64,000 bases of DNA. Source: Streptomyces sp. NBC_00620. Its GTDB lineage: Bacteria > Actinomycetota > Actinomycetes > Streptomycetales > Streptomycetaceae. The stretch covers positions 3,162,001 through 3,226,000 of the forward strand of contig NZ_JAPENY010000001.1 of NCBI RefSeq assembly GCF_026341825.1. The letters are read 5' to 3'. The position numbers were made by a program, and so were the translations under genes. The notes beneath the pieces were generated by a model. It was not told the origin of the DNA. It worked only from the letters and a program-made list of their open reading frames with translations, and ran no database searches. Shown here one piece after another: positions 24,820 to 33,358 of the stretch. Positions within the stretch are counted from its first letter, which is position 1. Each line of letters starts with the position of its first letter.

Positions 24820-25504
24820 CGCGTGCGACGCACTTCTGCTCGCTCTCCAAGCCGCAGGCGAAGCCGACGACCCGCTGCTCGGCTCGGCGATCCTCGCGCA
24901 CATGGCGTTCATCCCGGGCTGGGCGGGCGACCGCGACGCGGCTCTGGAGCGGATGATCGCGGCACGTACATACGCCCGCCGTGCGCCCGCTTCCGCGGAG
25001 TTTCGTGCCTGGCTCGACGCCGTGGAAGCGGAGTGCGAGACACGGTGTGGCGACACTCGCACTGCCCTCCACCTGATCGGGCACGCCGAGGATGTCCTCG
25101 CCACCGGGAACGAGCACCCCTCGCCCGAGTGGATGGACTGGTTCTCCCTGGCCAGACTGGCGGCGTTCAAGGGCAAAACGCAGCTGATCGCCGGACACCT
25201 TCCTCAGGCGCGCGACTCCTTGCTCGGCGTCCTGGACGAAATGCCGTCGAGCGAGGACGAGCGGCGAAGTGTCGTGTTCGGGGATCTGGCCGCCGTCGAG
25301 GCCGCTTCCGGAAATCCGGAGCAGGCGTGTACATACGCGGGACAGGCTCTCGATCAGCTGGCGCTCACGTGGTACGCCACTGGCATGGACCGTGTGCGCG
25401 AGGTACGGCGCGCGCTCGCGCCGCATCAGCACGAGCGCGGCGTACGAGACCTCGACGACCGGCTCTACGGATGGTCGACGACGGTCAGCGCGCTGAGCCG
25501 TTGA
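24820..25504 (+). pseudogene. Truncated XRE-family regulator, TPR-like C-terminal region only
   Basis: The frame (open from 24635, possible ATG 24746) reads ACDALLLALQAAGEADDPLLGSAILAHMAFIPGWAGDRDAALERMIAARTYARR, TALHLIGHAEDVL, WFSLARLAAFKGKTQLIAGHLPQARDSLLGVLDEM and AAVEASGNPEQACTYAGQALDQL, ending RRALAPHQHERGVRDLDDRLYGW. This is the helical-repeat half of Streptomyces XRE/TPR regulators. The N-terminal HTH is absent and 24430-24819 contains no trace of it. It may still be expressed, but as a regulator it looks dead. It overlaps the convergent HAD gene by 20 bp. Confidence 0.65.
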
Positions 25505-26147
25505 AGTCGACGATGAGACCGGACAGTTCGAGGAGGCTGCCGATACGGAACGGCGGCAGCTCCCGAGCCTCAGAACTGTTCCACTGGATCGTGGCCCAGG
25601 GACCACGGCGTACGAGCGCGGTGTGCATCCCGGCCTCAACAGCGGGGCGGATGTCGTTGTCGCAGCGGTCCCCGACGTAAAGGATCTCGTCACCGTCGAA
25701 GGGCACCACGGCAGCCACGCGCTTGAAGAACTCCGGGTCGGGCTTGCCGGCACCCCAGTCGTCCGACGTCCCGATCAGATCGACGTCATCGGAGAACAGC
25801 GAGCGGAGAATGCGCCCGGCTCGCACGGTCTGGTTGCCCGCGATACCGAGCCACAGCCCGTCGGCCCGGAGCTCGGCGAGGGCGGGACGCACATCCGCGT
25901 ACAGGTCCTCTTCCCCGAACGTCTCCGCCTGCTCGGCTGCCGACCGCTTCTCGCGCTCTTCGTAGAGGTCGAACCCAGGACGGAACTCCTGGAAGGTGTC
26001 TCTATAGTCGCGCCCCTGCGCGATGACGGCCCCGAACATCGCATGAAAGGTGTGCCGCGGCACACCCAGCCAGTCGGCCCAAGTCCCATACTCACGGGTC
26101 TCGTCCACGAGGCATTCACCAACGTCGAAGACCACTGCGCGAATCAT
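25485..26147 (-). CDS. HAD-superfamily hydrolase, atypical motif I
   Basis: 220 residues from ATG 26147 (MIRAVVFDVGECLVDETREYGTW). HAD motifs: I FDVGECLVD, II LGIAGNQTV, III GAGKPDPEFF, IV LYVGDRCDNDIRPAVEAGM. Motif I has Asp-Val-Gly-Glu, so the general acid/base Asp at +2 is Gly and motif II has Asn where Ser/Thr is usual. Members with DVGET/DVGEC openings are common in actinomycetes, and their phosphatase activity is uncertain. A helical cap lies between motifs I and II. Not obviously linked to neighbours. Confidence 0.78.
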   Translation of the reverse strand: MIRAVVFDVGECLVDETREYGTWADWLGVPRHTFHAMFGAVIAQGRDYRDTFQEFRPGFDLYEEREKRSAAEQAETFGEEDLYADVRPALAELRADGLWLGIAGNQTVRAGRILRSLFSDDVDLIGTSDDWGAGKPDPEFFKRVAAVVPFDGDEILYVGDRCDNDIRPAVEAGMHTALVRRGPWATIQWNSSEARELPPFRIGSLLELSGLIVDFNGSAR

Positions 26148-26179
26148 GAGGGCAGGGTAGCGAGAGCACAATGCAGAAA

Positions 26180-27220
26180 CTACCGGTAGGTGGGCACTGG
26201 GCAATCCAAGCAGCGGACGGACTGAGGAGCGCTGCTTGAGGCGGTGGCGCTTCCCTCGAACTCAGAGAAGCCGCCGCCGTCGTTGCGGTACACGAGGCCA
26301 ATCCCGTGTTCAGCGAGCAGGTCACGGAGATCCTCGCGGGGGAGCGCTGGTGTGAGCACCATGAGGTGGAGGGGCTGATCGTGTGCGAGGCTGCTCAAAT
26401 AGCGCCTTGCAAGGAGGAGTTGAGCAAGAGCTTGGGTGATCGACTCGCTTGCTGTACTGCCCGTCGGCTCATAGACAGTGTTGTTCGTCTTGTTGTAGAG
26501 GTCGAATAAGAGCTGAGTTGTCGAGTTGCGCATCGACAACTCCAGTTGGCCAATCGTTTCCCCTGCAGCGGCCTTACCTTCCTCGAAGGTGTCCGCCAGA
26601 TCATCGCGGGTTGCTCCCAGCTGGTCGACGTCGGATTGATGCTGGCGTTCGCGCCTCTGACGTCGAGTCGCCCGGGCGAAGCGGCCTGCGGTGCGATTGA
26701 ACCGAGACAGGGATTCGGGTGCCGGTTGAAGAGTGTCGAAAGCTTCACGGATGTAAGGGTCGATGGGGCGCAGTCGGAAGACAATTACGTTGCGATCTTG
26801 ACCTAGTTCGTCTTTGGCCTCTCGTATCTCGAATGGCTTACGCTCATCAACCTTGAACTTCCCTATATATCTGTGGGTTCGTGTGTCGCTTCCTGGAACC
26901 TTGCCCACAGCGATAAATAAATGCAGGGTGCGCCCCTTTTCGGCATGCTCCAGAATTGAAGAATTTCCGCCCTCGAAGGTCTGATTGCCCCGCTTTCCGG
27001 CTCCGGTATAGGTGAATATGGGACCCCGGTCGTCGTTCTCGGCAAGCCATCCGTCACGATATCCGTAACGCTCACCGATTTTGCTGTCGGAGAAAATTAA
27101 AACGTTCCGCTTTTCCTTTGCTGGACAGATTCCGGCGTAGCCGCTGCCGCCGAGTGCGGGGTGGATCTGTGCGCGCGTGAGGATGTCGCCGGGTTGGAAC
27201 CCGGACGTGGGCGTCGTCAT
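26180..27220 (-). CDS. ScoMcrA/SRA-like modified-DNA reader with degenerate PD-(D/E)XK-like tail
   Basis: 346 residues. Residues 8-130 resemble the SRA/YDG-like domain of type IV restriction enzymes such as ScoMcrA: FQPGDILTRAQIHPALGGSGYAGICP, then IFTYTGAGKRGNQTFEGGNSSILEHAEKGRTLHLF and HRYIGKFKVDE. SRA domains flip and read modified cytosines. A basic helical linker (FARATRRQRRERQHQ) follows. Residues 235-312 resemble the nuclease tail of such proteins (LLFDLYNKTNNTVYEPTGSTASESITQALAQLLLARRYL...LMVLTPALPREDLRDLLAEHGIGLVY). There the expected D...ExK reads D240...E251-P-T253, so the catalytic Lys is replaced by Thr. This suggests a binding-only or altered nuclease. Local GC is lower than the neighbours. 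Assignment is by pattern, not search. Confidence 0.6.
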   Translation of the reverse strand: MTTPTSGFQPGDILTRAQIHPALGGSGYAGICPAKEKRNVLIFSDSKIGERYGYRDGWLAENDDRGPIFTYTGAGKRGNQTFEGGNSSILEHAEKGRTLHLFIAVGKVPGSDTRTHRYIGKFKVDERKPFEIREAKDELGQDRNVIVFRLRPIDPYIREAFDTLQPAPESLSRFNRTAGRFARATRRQRRERQHQSDVDQLGATRDDLADTFEEGKAAAGETIGQLELSMRNSTTQLLFDLYNKTNNTVYEPTGSTASESITQALAQLLLARRYLSSLAHDQPLHLMVLTPALPREDLRDLLAEHGIGLVYRNDGGGFSEFEGSATASSSAPQSVRCLDCPVPTYR

Positions 27221-27321
27221 GACTCGAGGCTAATGGTTTCAATGCTCGCGAAGTGCGGCAAGTGACGTAGGTCGCCGGAGCGGGCGTTGTGGCAGTGGCA
27301 GGCTCAGGTGAGGATGGTGTG

Positions 27322-27897
27322 ATGGGTGAGGTGACAGGTACGGTCATCGCGGGTGTTATCGCTTTCGCATCCGCAGTCGTCGGGGCTGTGATTGCCGGTA
27401 GGTACGCCAAACGCGGAGCAGAAGCCGGCGGTCGTAAGGCAGTTGAGGCAGCGCTAGCGCAGGTACATGGCCAAGCGGCGGCGGAGCATTGGCAGTGGGT
27501 GCGCAGTCAGCGACACCAGTCCTTTGGTGCCCTCTTTGCGGCTTATGCCGCTCTCGATGAAGTGCTAGCACGCATCGCACCCGAGGTGCGAAACGGAGTT
27601 GGACTTGATGAGGCGGCGGGGCGCGAGTTGCGGGAGCGCGCACTTGAACTGCAGGCCAAAATAAGCCAATTGGCACTATGGGGGCCAAGTGAGGCAAATA
27701 TATTGGCTTACGCGCTGATGGGGAAGTCGGTGGCGGCGGTGAGCTCCTTGCTGCAGGTGGAGGGTGTGGGGTCTGCAGGCTTGAGTTCAGCTTGGTCCAG
27801 CTTTGACCGGGCTAGAGAAGAGATGACGGAGGCCCATGCCGCCTTCCTTCAGAGAGCTGGAGAAATCGTCCGTGACCCGCGGCAGCCGGTCAGCTAG
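27322..27897 (+). CDS. Single-pass membrane protein with helical cytosolic tail
   Basis: 191 residues from ATG 27322 (GAGGA 7 nt upstream); GTG 27289 is an alternative. After MGEVTGT comes one membrane helix, VIAGVIAFASAVVGAVIAGRYAKRG, then long amphipathic helices rich in Ala/Glu (AAEHWQWVRSQRHQSFGALFAAYAALDEVL, GRELRERALELQAKISQLAL, AAVSSLLQVEG). It looks like the small actinomycete membrane proteins with unknown function found in mobile regions. It is divergent from the SRA-like gene, 100 nt away, and convergent with the DUF397 gene (8-bp overlap). Confidence 0.6.
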   Translation: MGEVTGTVIAGVIAFASAVVGAVIAGRYAKRGAEAGGRKAVEAALAQVHGQAAAEHWQWVRSQRHQSFGALFAAYAALDEVLARIAPEVRNGVGLDEAAGRELRERALELQAKISQLALWGPSEANILAYALMGKSVAAVSSLLQVEGVGSAGLSSAWSSFDRAREEMTEAHAAFLQRAGEIVRDPRQPVS

Positions 27898-28096
27898 TGG
27901 GTTCTTGGTTCTTTGGCGGCAGAGTGTGGACGAAGCTCTGCCATGCAGCAGTGCTCAACATGAGTTGCGGTCCGGAGGGGGCCTTGGAGTCGCGTACCGC
28001 GATTGCCCTGGCGAGTGCGGCCACCTCCAAGCACTCACCCCCCATGCCGTTGCTGTAGCTGCTCCTGCGCCACGGGATGCTCGACGGCGGGATCAT
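27890..28096 (-). CDS. DUF397 small regulatory partner
   Basis: 68 residues: MIPPSSIPWRRSSYSNGMGGECLEVAALARAIAVRDSKAPSGPQLMLSTAAWQSFVHTL. The WRRSSYSN...CLEVA...VRDSK motifs define DUF397. ATG overlaps the stop of the upstream XRE gene as ATGA, with GGAGGAG before it. DUF397 proteins pair with Scr1/BldB-related XRE regulators and act as their antagonist or cofactor in development and antibiotic control. Confidence 0.9.
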   Translation of the reverse strand: MIPPSSIPWRRSSYSNGMGGECLEVAALARAIAVRDSKAPSGPQLMLSTAAWQSFVHTLPPKNQEPTS

Positions 28097-28941
28097 CGGG
28101 AGTTCTCCTCCAAGAGTCTTGTGATCAGCAATGTCGAACGCTGAGGGCTCAGCGCCAAGGCCCTGAGATGGTCGAACGCCTTCGTGTAGAGGGTCACGTC
28201 CTTGGGTTCTTCGAGGTAGACCGAATCGGTAAGTCCCTCTCGGTAGACCAAGTCTGGGTCTTCCTGCTCCGGGAAGCTGAGGATCGTGAACGACCCCGGG
28301 GTGGGATAGGCGCCCGCGTCGAACGGCAGGACCTGGACGGTCACGTTCTTCAACTTCTGCATTTCCAGCATACGTTCGAGTTGGTGGGCCATGGCTTGCC
28401 GGCTGCCGACCGTGTGTAGCAACGCACTCTGGTGGACAACTGCCCACAGGTCAGGCGCACCCTCGCTGGTGAGCAGGTCTTGGCGCCGCATCCGGACATC
28501 GACCATGCGCTGAATGTCCTCGGCGGTGTGGTCGACCCAGGCGCGACTCAGCTCGGCTGCGTACTCAGCGGTTTGCAGCAGGCCGGGGATGAACTCGGAT
28601 TGATAGGTATGCAAGTGGGAAGCTGCCTGTTCGAGGCCGACGTACACCGAGAACCAAGCGGGGATCGCATCGCCGTGCGCGTGCCACCACCCCTTTGTCT
28701 TGGACTCCTTGGCCAGCGACTTCAGGAGATCACGCAGCTCATCGGGAGTGCCGTAGAAACGACACAGGGCGTCGACGTCTGAGGGTTGGACACGCCCCTG
28801 TCCCGTCTCCATGCGGTTGACCTTGGAGCTGCTCCAGTCCAGCTCTTTGCCTACCTGGCTACAGGTCAGGCTGCTGTCTTCTCGCAGCCGCTTGAGCTCG
28901 ATCGCAAGACGGCGACGGCGAGCTGTGGGGGATCCGGCCAT
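28093..28941 (-). CDS. XRE-family regulator with DUF5753 (Scr1-like)
   Basis: 282 residues from ATG 28941 with AAGGAG about 7 nt upstream. N-terminal HTH (about 8-70): RLAIELKRLREDSSLTCSQVGKELDWSSSKVNRMETGQGRVQPSDVDALCRFY. C-terminal DUF5753 starts around WFSVYVGLEQAASHLHTYQSEFIPGLLQTAEYA and ends in the ligand-like fold QVLPFDAGAYPTPGSFTILSFPEQEDPDLVY. It is translationally coupled to the DUF397 gene and divergent from an HATPase gene, the usual three-gene arrangement. Confidence 0.92.
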   Translation of the reverse strand: MAGSPTARRRRLAIELKRLREDSSLTCSQVGKELDWSSSKVNRMETGQGRVQPSDVDALCRFYGTPDELRDLLKSLAKESKTKGWWHAHGDAIPAWFSVYVGLEQAASHLHTYQSEFIPGLLQTAEYAAELSRAWVDHTAEDIQRMVDVRMRRQDLLTSEGAPDLWAVVHQSALLHTVGSRQAMAHQLERMLEMQKLKNVTVQVLPFDAGAYPTPGSFTILSFPEQEDPDLVYREGLTDSVYLEEPKDVTLYTKAFDHLRALALSPQRSTLLITRLLEENSR

Positions 28942-29121
28942 GTCAACTCCTTGTGAGTTAGCGGATGTTCCATCCCACCGGAAGGGGCTCGAAAGTCCAA
29001 TCACCCTAAAGGGGGAATCCCTTCGTGCACGTTGCATGTCGAGATGGTCGCTGCAATCCTCTCACTGAGAGTCATCGATGGATCCACAGTGCGCGACGAA
29101 GCGCGTGAAGGGTGGTCGAAT

Positions 29122-29793
29122 ATGATCTACGTGAGCGGTTGCGTCGGACGAGAGCCCTGGGTGCACCAGTTCGTTGCCCAACCAGGCGAACTCTCGCAGT
29201 TGAGGCGGATGTTGAAGCTCCGGCTCATTCTGTGGGGGCTGCACGATCACGTTGACGCGGCGCAGATCTGCGTATCAGAGCTGGCAACCAACGTCATCCA
29301 ACATGTTGGCGAGGGAACGCCCGTGACGCTGCGCGTGGCGCTCAGTGAGCCGTATCTGCGGATGGAAGTTGAGGACCCCGATGCGCGGGCATTGCCCACC
29401 TTGCTCGCTGCCAGTAGTGCGCTGGAGTCGGGCCGAGGAATGGCCCTCGTCGATACCTTGACGGATCACCGGTGGGGTGTATTCCTTCGAGGCGGTTCCA
29501 AGGTGGTGTGGTGTGAGCTTGCTACTGATGCGTCCGCTGAGTGTGGCCGGAATAACGGCCCCCGTGTCACGCGGGCCGAGGCGATCCTTGACCTCTATGG
29601 GGCGTGGCAACTCCCACACGGTGGAGCTATCTCTGGTAGCGGCAGAGCGCTGAGCGTGGCGGCGGCAGAAGAGGCTGCCATCGGGATGATGGCCGACGTG
29701 TTGCACTGGCTGCGTGCACACGGCTATGACCCCGATGACGTACTCGACCGGGCACAGACTCACTTCGAGGCCGAGATCAGTGAGGTTGTCTGA
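29122..29793 (+). CDS. HATPase_c (anti-sigma-kinase-like) ATP-binding protein
   Basis: About 223 residues. GAAGGG precedes ATG 29122 by about 9 nt; a TTG at 29032 and ATG 29044 also open the frame. HATPase_c features: N-box CVSELATNVIQHVGEGTPVTLRVAL, G1 MEVEDPDARALPTL, and ESGRGMALVDTLTDHRWGVFL for G2. This is the RsbW/SpoIIAB-like ATPase usually found next to XRE/DUF397 pairs in Streptomyces. A C-terminal extension (about 145-223) ending MMADVLHWLRAHGYDPDDVLDRAQTHFEAE is not part of the ATPase fold. Confidence 0.82.
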   Translation: MIYVSGCVGREPWVHQFVAQPGELSQLRRMLKLRLILWGLHDHVDAAQICVSELATNVIQHVGEGTPVTLRVALSEPYLRMEVEDPDARALPTLLAASSALESGRGMALVDTLTDHRWGVFLRGGSKVVWCELATDASAECGRNNGPRVTRAEAILDLYGAWQLPHGGAISGSGRALSVAAAEEAAIGMMADVLHWLRAHGYDPDDVLDRAQTHFEAEISEVV

Positions 29794-29805
29794 GTGGGAA
29801 GCCGC

Positions 29806-32800
29806 TTAGCTCGCTGTGATGGCAGCATACGTCCACACATCAGCCGGCAATTCGTGCTCCAGCTGCCACGTTATCGCCATCGGTTTGCTGCCCGTGTGGT
29901 CGTCATAGGCCGCAGGGCCCAGGAGCATCCACGGCTGGGACTTGCCGATGTCCGTGTTCTTGTAGCGGCGCATGAACAGGAGGACGTGGCTGCCCTGTTG
30001 CTTGTGGTTTTGGTAGCGCAGACCTGTTGGTGAGTTGGCGGCAGTCGCGTTCTGGGACTCCCAGTGGAAGAGCGTGGGGCTCAGAGCGAAGTCTTTGTAG
30101 CGGACCGTGGGGGAGAAGTCCTTCTCGTTCTTTTCCAAGGTGATGAGCAGGGCGTCGGTCTTGATGTCCTCGACCCACTGCACTCCCTGTGCGAAGGACC
30201 TGGGCATTTGGCCTCCGAAGCGGGCCACACTGAGCGCGGCGAGGATCTCGGAGCGGTTGTATGCGCTGTGGACCTTCAAGGGGATGTGGCTGTGAGGGCC
30301 CGACAGGGCGATCGGGAAGTGGTCGGACTGCTCGATGACGTACGACAGCACCTGCCGGAGTTCGTCGCGGAACACCTGCTGGGAGCGCAGAGATCCGAGG
30401 CCTTCCTCGTAGCTCGTGAAGCCACCCGCGTTGTCCCACAAGTTGAAGAACAGCATGCGGGCGTATGCCCGGTCGGTTGGACCCAGTGAGTCATAGGGCG
30501 GAGCGTCGTCGGAGAGGAGGCGGAGGTAGGCCTCGGCTCGGTCGGGGTCGTCGACGTGGAGGAAGGCGTGGACACGTTTGAGGAGGGCCGCTTCTTCCGA
30601 GGGAGCGGGGTCCTTGACCAGGCCTGCCCTCCGGAGGACGGACGTCCACGAGTTGTCGCTCTTGTACAGCTCTTTGATCTCACGGCGGCTCTCGTGGAGG
30701 TAGTCAGCCAGGCGGTGCGTGCTGTATGCCCTGACCTCGTTGACCAAAGTCTTGATCGTGGCGCCCAGTTGGGTGCGGATGTTGTCGAGTACGAGGTCCT
30801 TGGACTTGCCCTCAAGGATGATTTGGCATCCGGAGGGGAGCTGCGGGAAATCGTGCTCGATGTGATCGACGAGCCGGTTGCGGGAGAGGTTCGTCAGGGC
30901 CCGGAACTGCTCCTCGAAGCGGAACTCCGCCCTGTGCTGGCCGATGAAGTCGAGGACGGTGAGCACCGGCTTCGTCTCTGTGCGGCGTAGCCCTCGACCG
31001 AGCTGCTGGAGAAAGATCGTGGCGCTGTTGGTGGGCCGCAGGAGCAGCAGCGTATCGACGTCAGGGATGTCGAGGCCCTCGTTGAACAGGTCGACGGAGA
31101 AGATGACTTGGAGCTTGCCGTCGCGTAGGTCGGCGAGTGCCTGGGCGCGTACGGCGGCCGGTGAGTCGCTGTCCAGCGCCACGGCCTGGAAGCCAGCCTC
31201 CCGGAAGAAGTCGGCCATGAAGCGAGCGTGGGACTTGGTCACGCAGAAGCCCAGAGCGCGCATTGCTCCGGGGTTGGACACCTTGTCCCGGATCTGCTTG
31301 ACCACGATGCGGGCGCGGGCGTGGTCGCCCGTGTAGAGGTTCCCGAGCTCGTTGTCGGCGTAGGTTCCCTTGCTCCACCCCAGGTTGGTCAGGTCCGTGC
31401 CGTCTGGGATTCCGAAGTAGTGGAAGGGGCAGAGGAGGTCATTCTCCAGGGCTTCCCAGAGGCGCATCTCTGCAGCGATGCGACCGTCGAAGAACTCGTC
31501 CTGGACATTGAGCCCGTCCATCCGCTCAGGAGTGGCTGTGAGGCCCAGTAGTTGCTTCGGTTCGAAGTGGTCGATGACTCGCCGGTAGGTGGCGGCGGTG
31601 GCGTGATGGAACTCGTCGATGACGATGATGTCGAAGTGGTCAGGTGCCAGCTGTTCCAGGCGTCGGACGTTGAGGGACTGGACGCTTGCGAATACGTGGT
31701 CCCAAGTCTGTGGCTCCTGGCCGCCATAGAGCAGTTCTCCGAAGGAGGCGTCATCGAGGACCTCCTGATACATGCGCAAGGACTGCTTGAGGATCTCCTT
31801 GCGGTGGGCCACGAACAGCAGTCGCGGATGACCGTTGCCATGCTTTTTGGACAGGGTTCGGTAGTCCAAGGCAGCCATCACGGTCTTACCAGTGCCGGTG
31901 GCTGCGACGAGGAGGTTGCGGTTCCGCCCTCGGATCTCTCGCTCGACGCGGAGGCGTTCGAGCATGTCCCGTTGGTGCGGGAAGGGGCGTACTTCCAAGC
32001 CCGAGAGGTTGATCTTGAGGTCGGTTTTGGGTCCTGTTCCGCTTGCCTGCGCTAGGGCTTGGTCAAGGCGTTCGCCGTGGTTGTCGGGGTCGTATGACTC
32101 AAAGGCGATGTCGTTCCAGTACGCCTCGAAGGTCGCCTCGAACTTGTTGAGTACCGCAGGCGTCGCGACGGACGACAGCCGTACGTTCCACTCCAGGCCA
32201 TCGAGGAGCGCGGCCTTCGACAGGTTGGAGCTGCCCACGTACGCGGTGTCGAAGCCGCTCTTCCGGCGAAACAGCCATGCCTTCGCATGTAGTCGCGTAG
32301 ACCGGAGCTCGTAGTTGACCTTGACCTCGGCGCCGAAATCGCGGACGAGCCGGTCGAGGGCATGGCGATCAGTGGCACCGATGTAGGTCGTCGTGATGAC
32401 ACGGATCGGTACGCCCCGCTCCTTCGCGGCGCGCAGGGAGTCTTCCAGGACTCGGATGCCGTACCACTTCACGAAGGCGCAGAGAAGATCGATGCGGTCT
32501 GCCGTGGCCAGCTCGGCTCTCAACTCCGCGCCCAGGCTGGGGTCTCCCGGGGAGTTTGTGATCAGCGAGGTTTCGGAGAGAGGCGTGAGGGGGCGGATCG
32601 CGTAGACGCCGGGAGCCTCCTGCTTGGCGAGTGCCAGCAGTTGGCGAGGGCCATCGGTGATGGTGCTGTCGATCCCGTCTGCATCCGGGTCGGGCGCGTT
32701 AGCGGCCAGCGACTGCATGATCTGGTTGGCGGCTGCCACCTGCTGCGCATGCGGCAGCTGAGTCAACCGGCGCCCGACGGCCTCGCCGATGTGTCGGGCG

Positions 32801-32946
32801 AGCACATTCGGTGTTGACTCTTCGCTGACCTCCGCGTCGATGGCCTTCCATCCCGCGGCCTCGAGTTTGGCTAGCTGATCGTGCAGGTCATGCGTGACGA
32901 GCTTCTCGTAGACGCCTGGATGCTTCAGTTCCCCCGACTCAGCCAC
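29806..32946 (-). CDS. PLD-nuclease / DEAD-box helicase / DUF3427 fusion protein
   Basis: 1046 residues. N-terminal about 120 residues are helical. Residues 125-285 form a phospholipase-D-like nuclease: LLCAFVKWYGIRVLEDSLRAAKERGVPIRVITTTYIG, then H220-A-K222-AWLFRRKSGFDTAYVGSSNLS (HxK...GSSN motif, one per monomer). The helicase core has Walker A ATGTGKT (349-355), FVAHRKEILKQ, DEFH (444-447), LLGLTATPERMDG, then FSVDLFNEGLDIPDVDTLLLLRPTNS and QQLGRGLRR. The rest (about 690-1040) matches DUF3427, ending PLKVHSAYNRSEILAAL and GSHVLLFMRRYKN. Such fusions are found in restriction and defence loci. Convergent with the HATPase gene by 12 nt; probably its own transcript. Confidence 0.9.
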   Translation of the reverse strand: MAESGELKHPGVYEKLVTHDLHDQLAKLEAAGWKAIDAEVSEESTPNVLARHIGEAVGRRLTQLPHAQQVAAANQIMQSLAANAPDPDADGIDSTITDGPRQLLALAKQEAPGVYAIRPLTPLSETSLITNSPGDPSLGAELRAELATADRIDLLCAFVKWYGIRVLEDSLRAAKERGVPIRVITTTYIGATDRHALDRLVRDFGAEVKVNYELRSTRLHAKAWLFRRKSGFDTAYVGSSNLSKAALLDGLEWNVRLSSVATPAVLNKFEATFEAYWNDIAFESYDPDNHGERLDQALAQASGTGPKTDLKINLSGLEVRPFPHQRDMLERLRVEREIRGRNRNLLVAATGTGKTVMAALDYRTLSKKHGNGHPRLLFVAHRKEILKQSLRMYQEVLDDASFGELLYGGQEPQTWDHVFASVQSLNVRRLEQLAPDHFDIIVIDEFHHATAATYRRVIDHFEPKQLLGLTATPERMDGLNVQDEFFDGRIAAEMRLWEALENDLLCPFHYFGIPDGTDLTNLGWSKGTYADNELGNLYTGDHARARIVVKQIRDKVSNPGAMRALGFCVTKSHARFMADFFREAGFQAVALDSDSPAAVRAQALADLRDGKLQVIFSVDLFNEGLDIPDVDTLLLLRPTNSATIFLQQLGRGLRRTETKPVLTVLDFIGQHRAEFRFEEQFRALTNLSRNRLVDHIEHDFPQLPSGCQIILEGKSKDLVLDNIRTQLGATIKTLVNEVRAYSTHRLADYLHESRREIKELYKSDNSWTSVLRRAGLVKDPAPSEEAALLKRVHAFLHVDDPDRAEAYLRLLSDDAPPYDSLGPTDRAYARMLFFNLWDNAGGFTSYEEGLGSLRSQQVFRDELRQVLSYVIEQSDHFPIALSGPHSHIPLKVHSAYNRSEILAALSVARFGGQMPRSFAQGVQWVEDIKTDALLITLEKNEKDFSPTVRYKDFALSPTLFHWESQNATAANSPTGLRYQNHKQQGSHVLLFMRRYKNTDIGKSQPWMLLGPAAYDDHTGSKPMAITWQLEHELPADVWTYAAITAS

Positions 32947-33307
32947 GCCCGCTCCTCTGATCCCCAGTGTCGATATGGATCAGTTCTAACAGGAGTCACT
33001 GACATTCGAAGGCCTTGTGCCGAAAGGTGATCAGTACTCGGGACCAGGCCGCCAAGCCTGATCTGAAGAGGATGTTAGGCGTCCCGCTTCTTTGGCAGTG
33101 TTGTGCTTCCGCAACCGGTGTCACGGGCCGCTCCAGCACCGGTGAGAAGCGAGTGGCCCGGCATTGCGGAATGCGCGGATTGCGGGGCGGAAGGCCCGTG
33201 CATTCTGTTCGCCGCCCCTCGCCCCTCGCCCCATCAACCCGGACACGCCGATCCCACGCTTTTACGCAGGCAACCGGATGAGAGTGGAGGAGAGCGTACG
33301 GGTCCGG
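32947..33307. other. Gene-poor interval
   Basis: No supported gene. A plus-strand frame at about 33140-33230 reads WPGIAECADCGAEGPCILF, with two CxxC/C pairs suggestive of a zinc ribbon, but it has no plausible start or ribosome site and continues as low-complexity sequence. The helicase promoter must lie in 32950-33050. Confidence 0.4.
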
Positions 33308-33344
33308 TCCCGTCCGGACCTGGTCCGGATGGCACCGGACGGGA
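33308..33344 (-). terminator. Terminator hairpin of the SEC-C gene
   Basis: TCCCGTCCGG (33308-33317) and CCGGACGGGA (33335-33344) form a perfect 10-bp stem with a 17-nt loop, 14 nt beyond the minus-strand stop. Confidence 0.65.
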
Positions 33345-33358
33345 AGATCGCCGGTCGG

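Noticed and set aside
33103..33300. Possible small zinc-ribbon gene (ECADCGAEGPC)
   Set aside because: No start with a ribosome site, and the frame dissolves into low-complexity sequence; kept only as a note in the gap entry.
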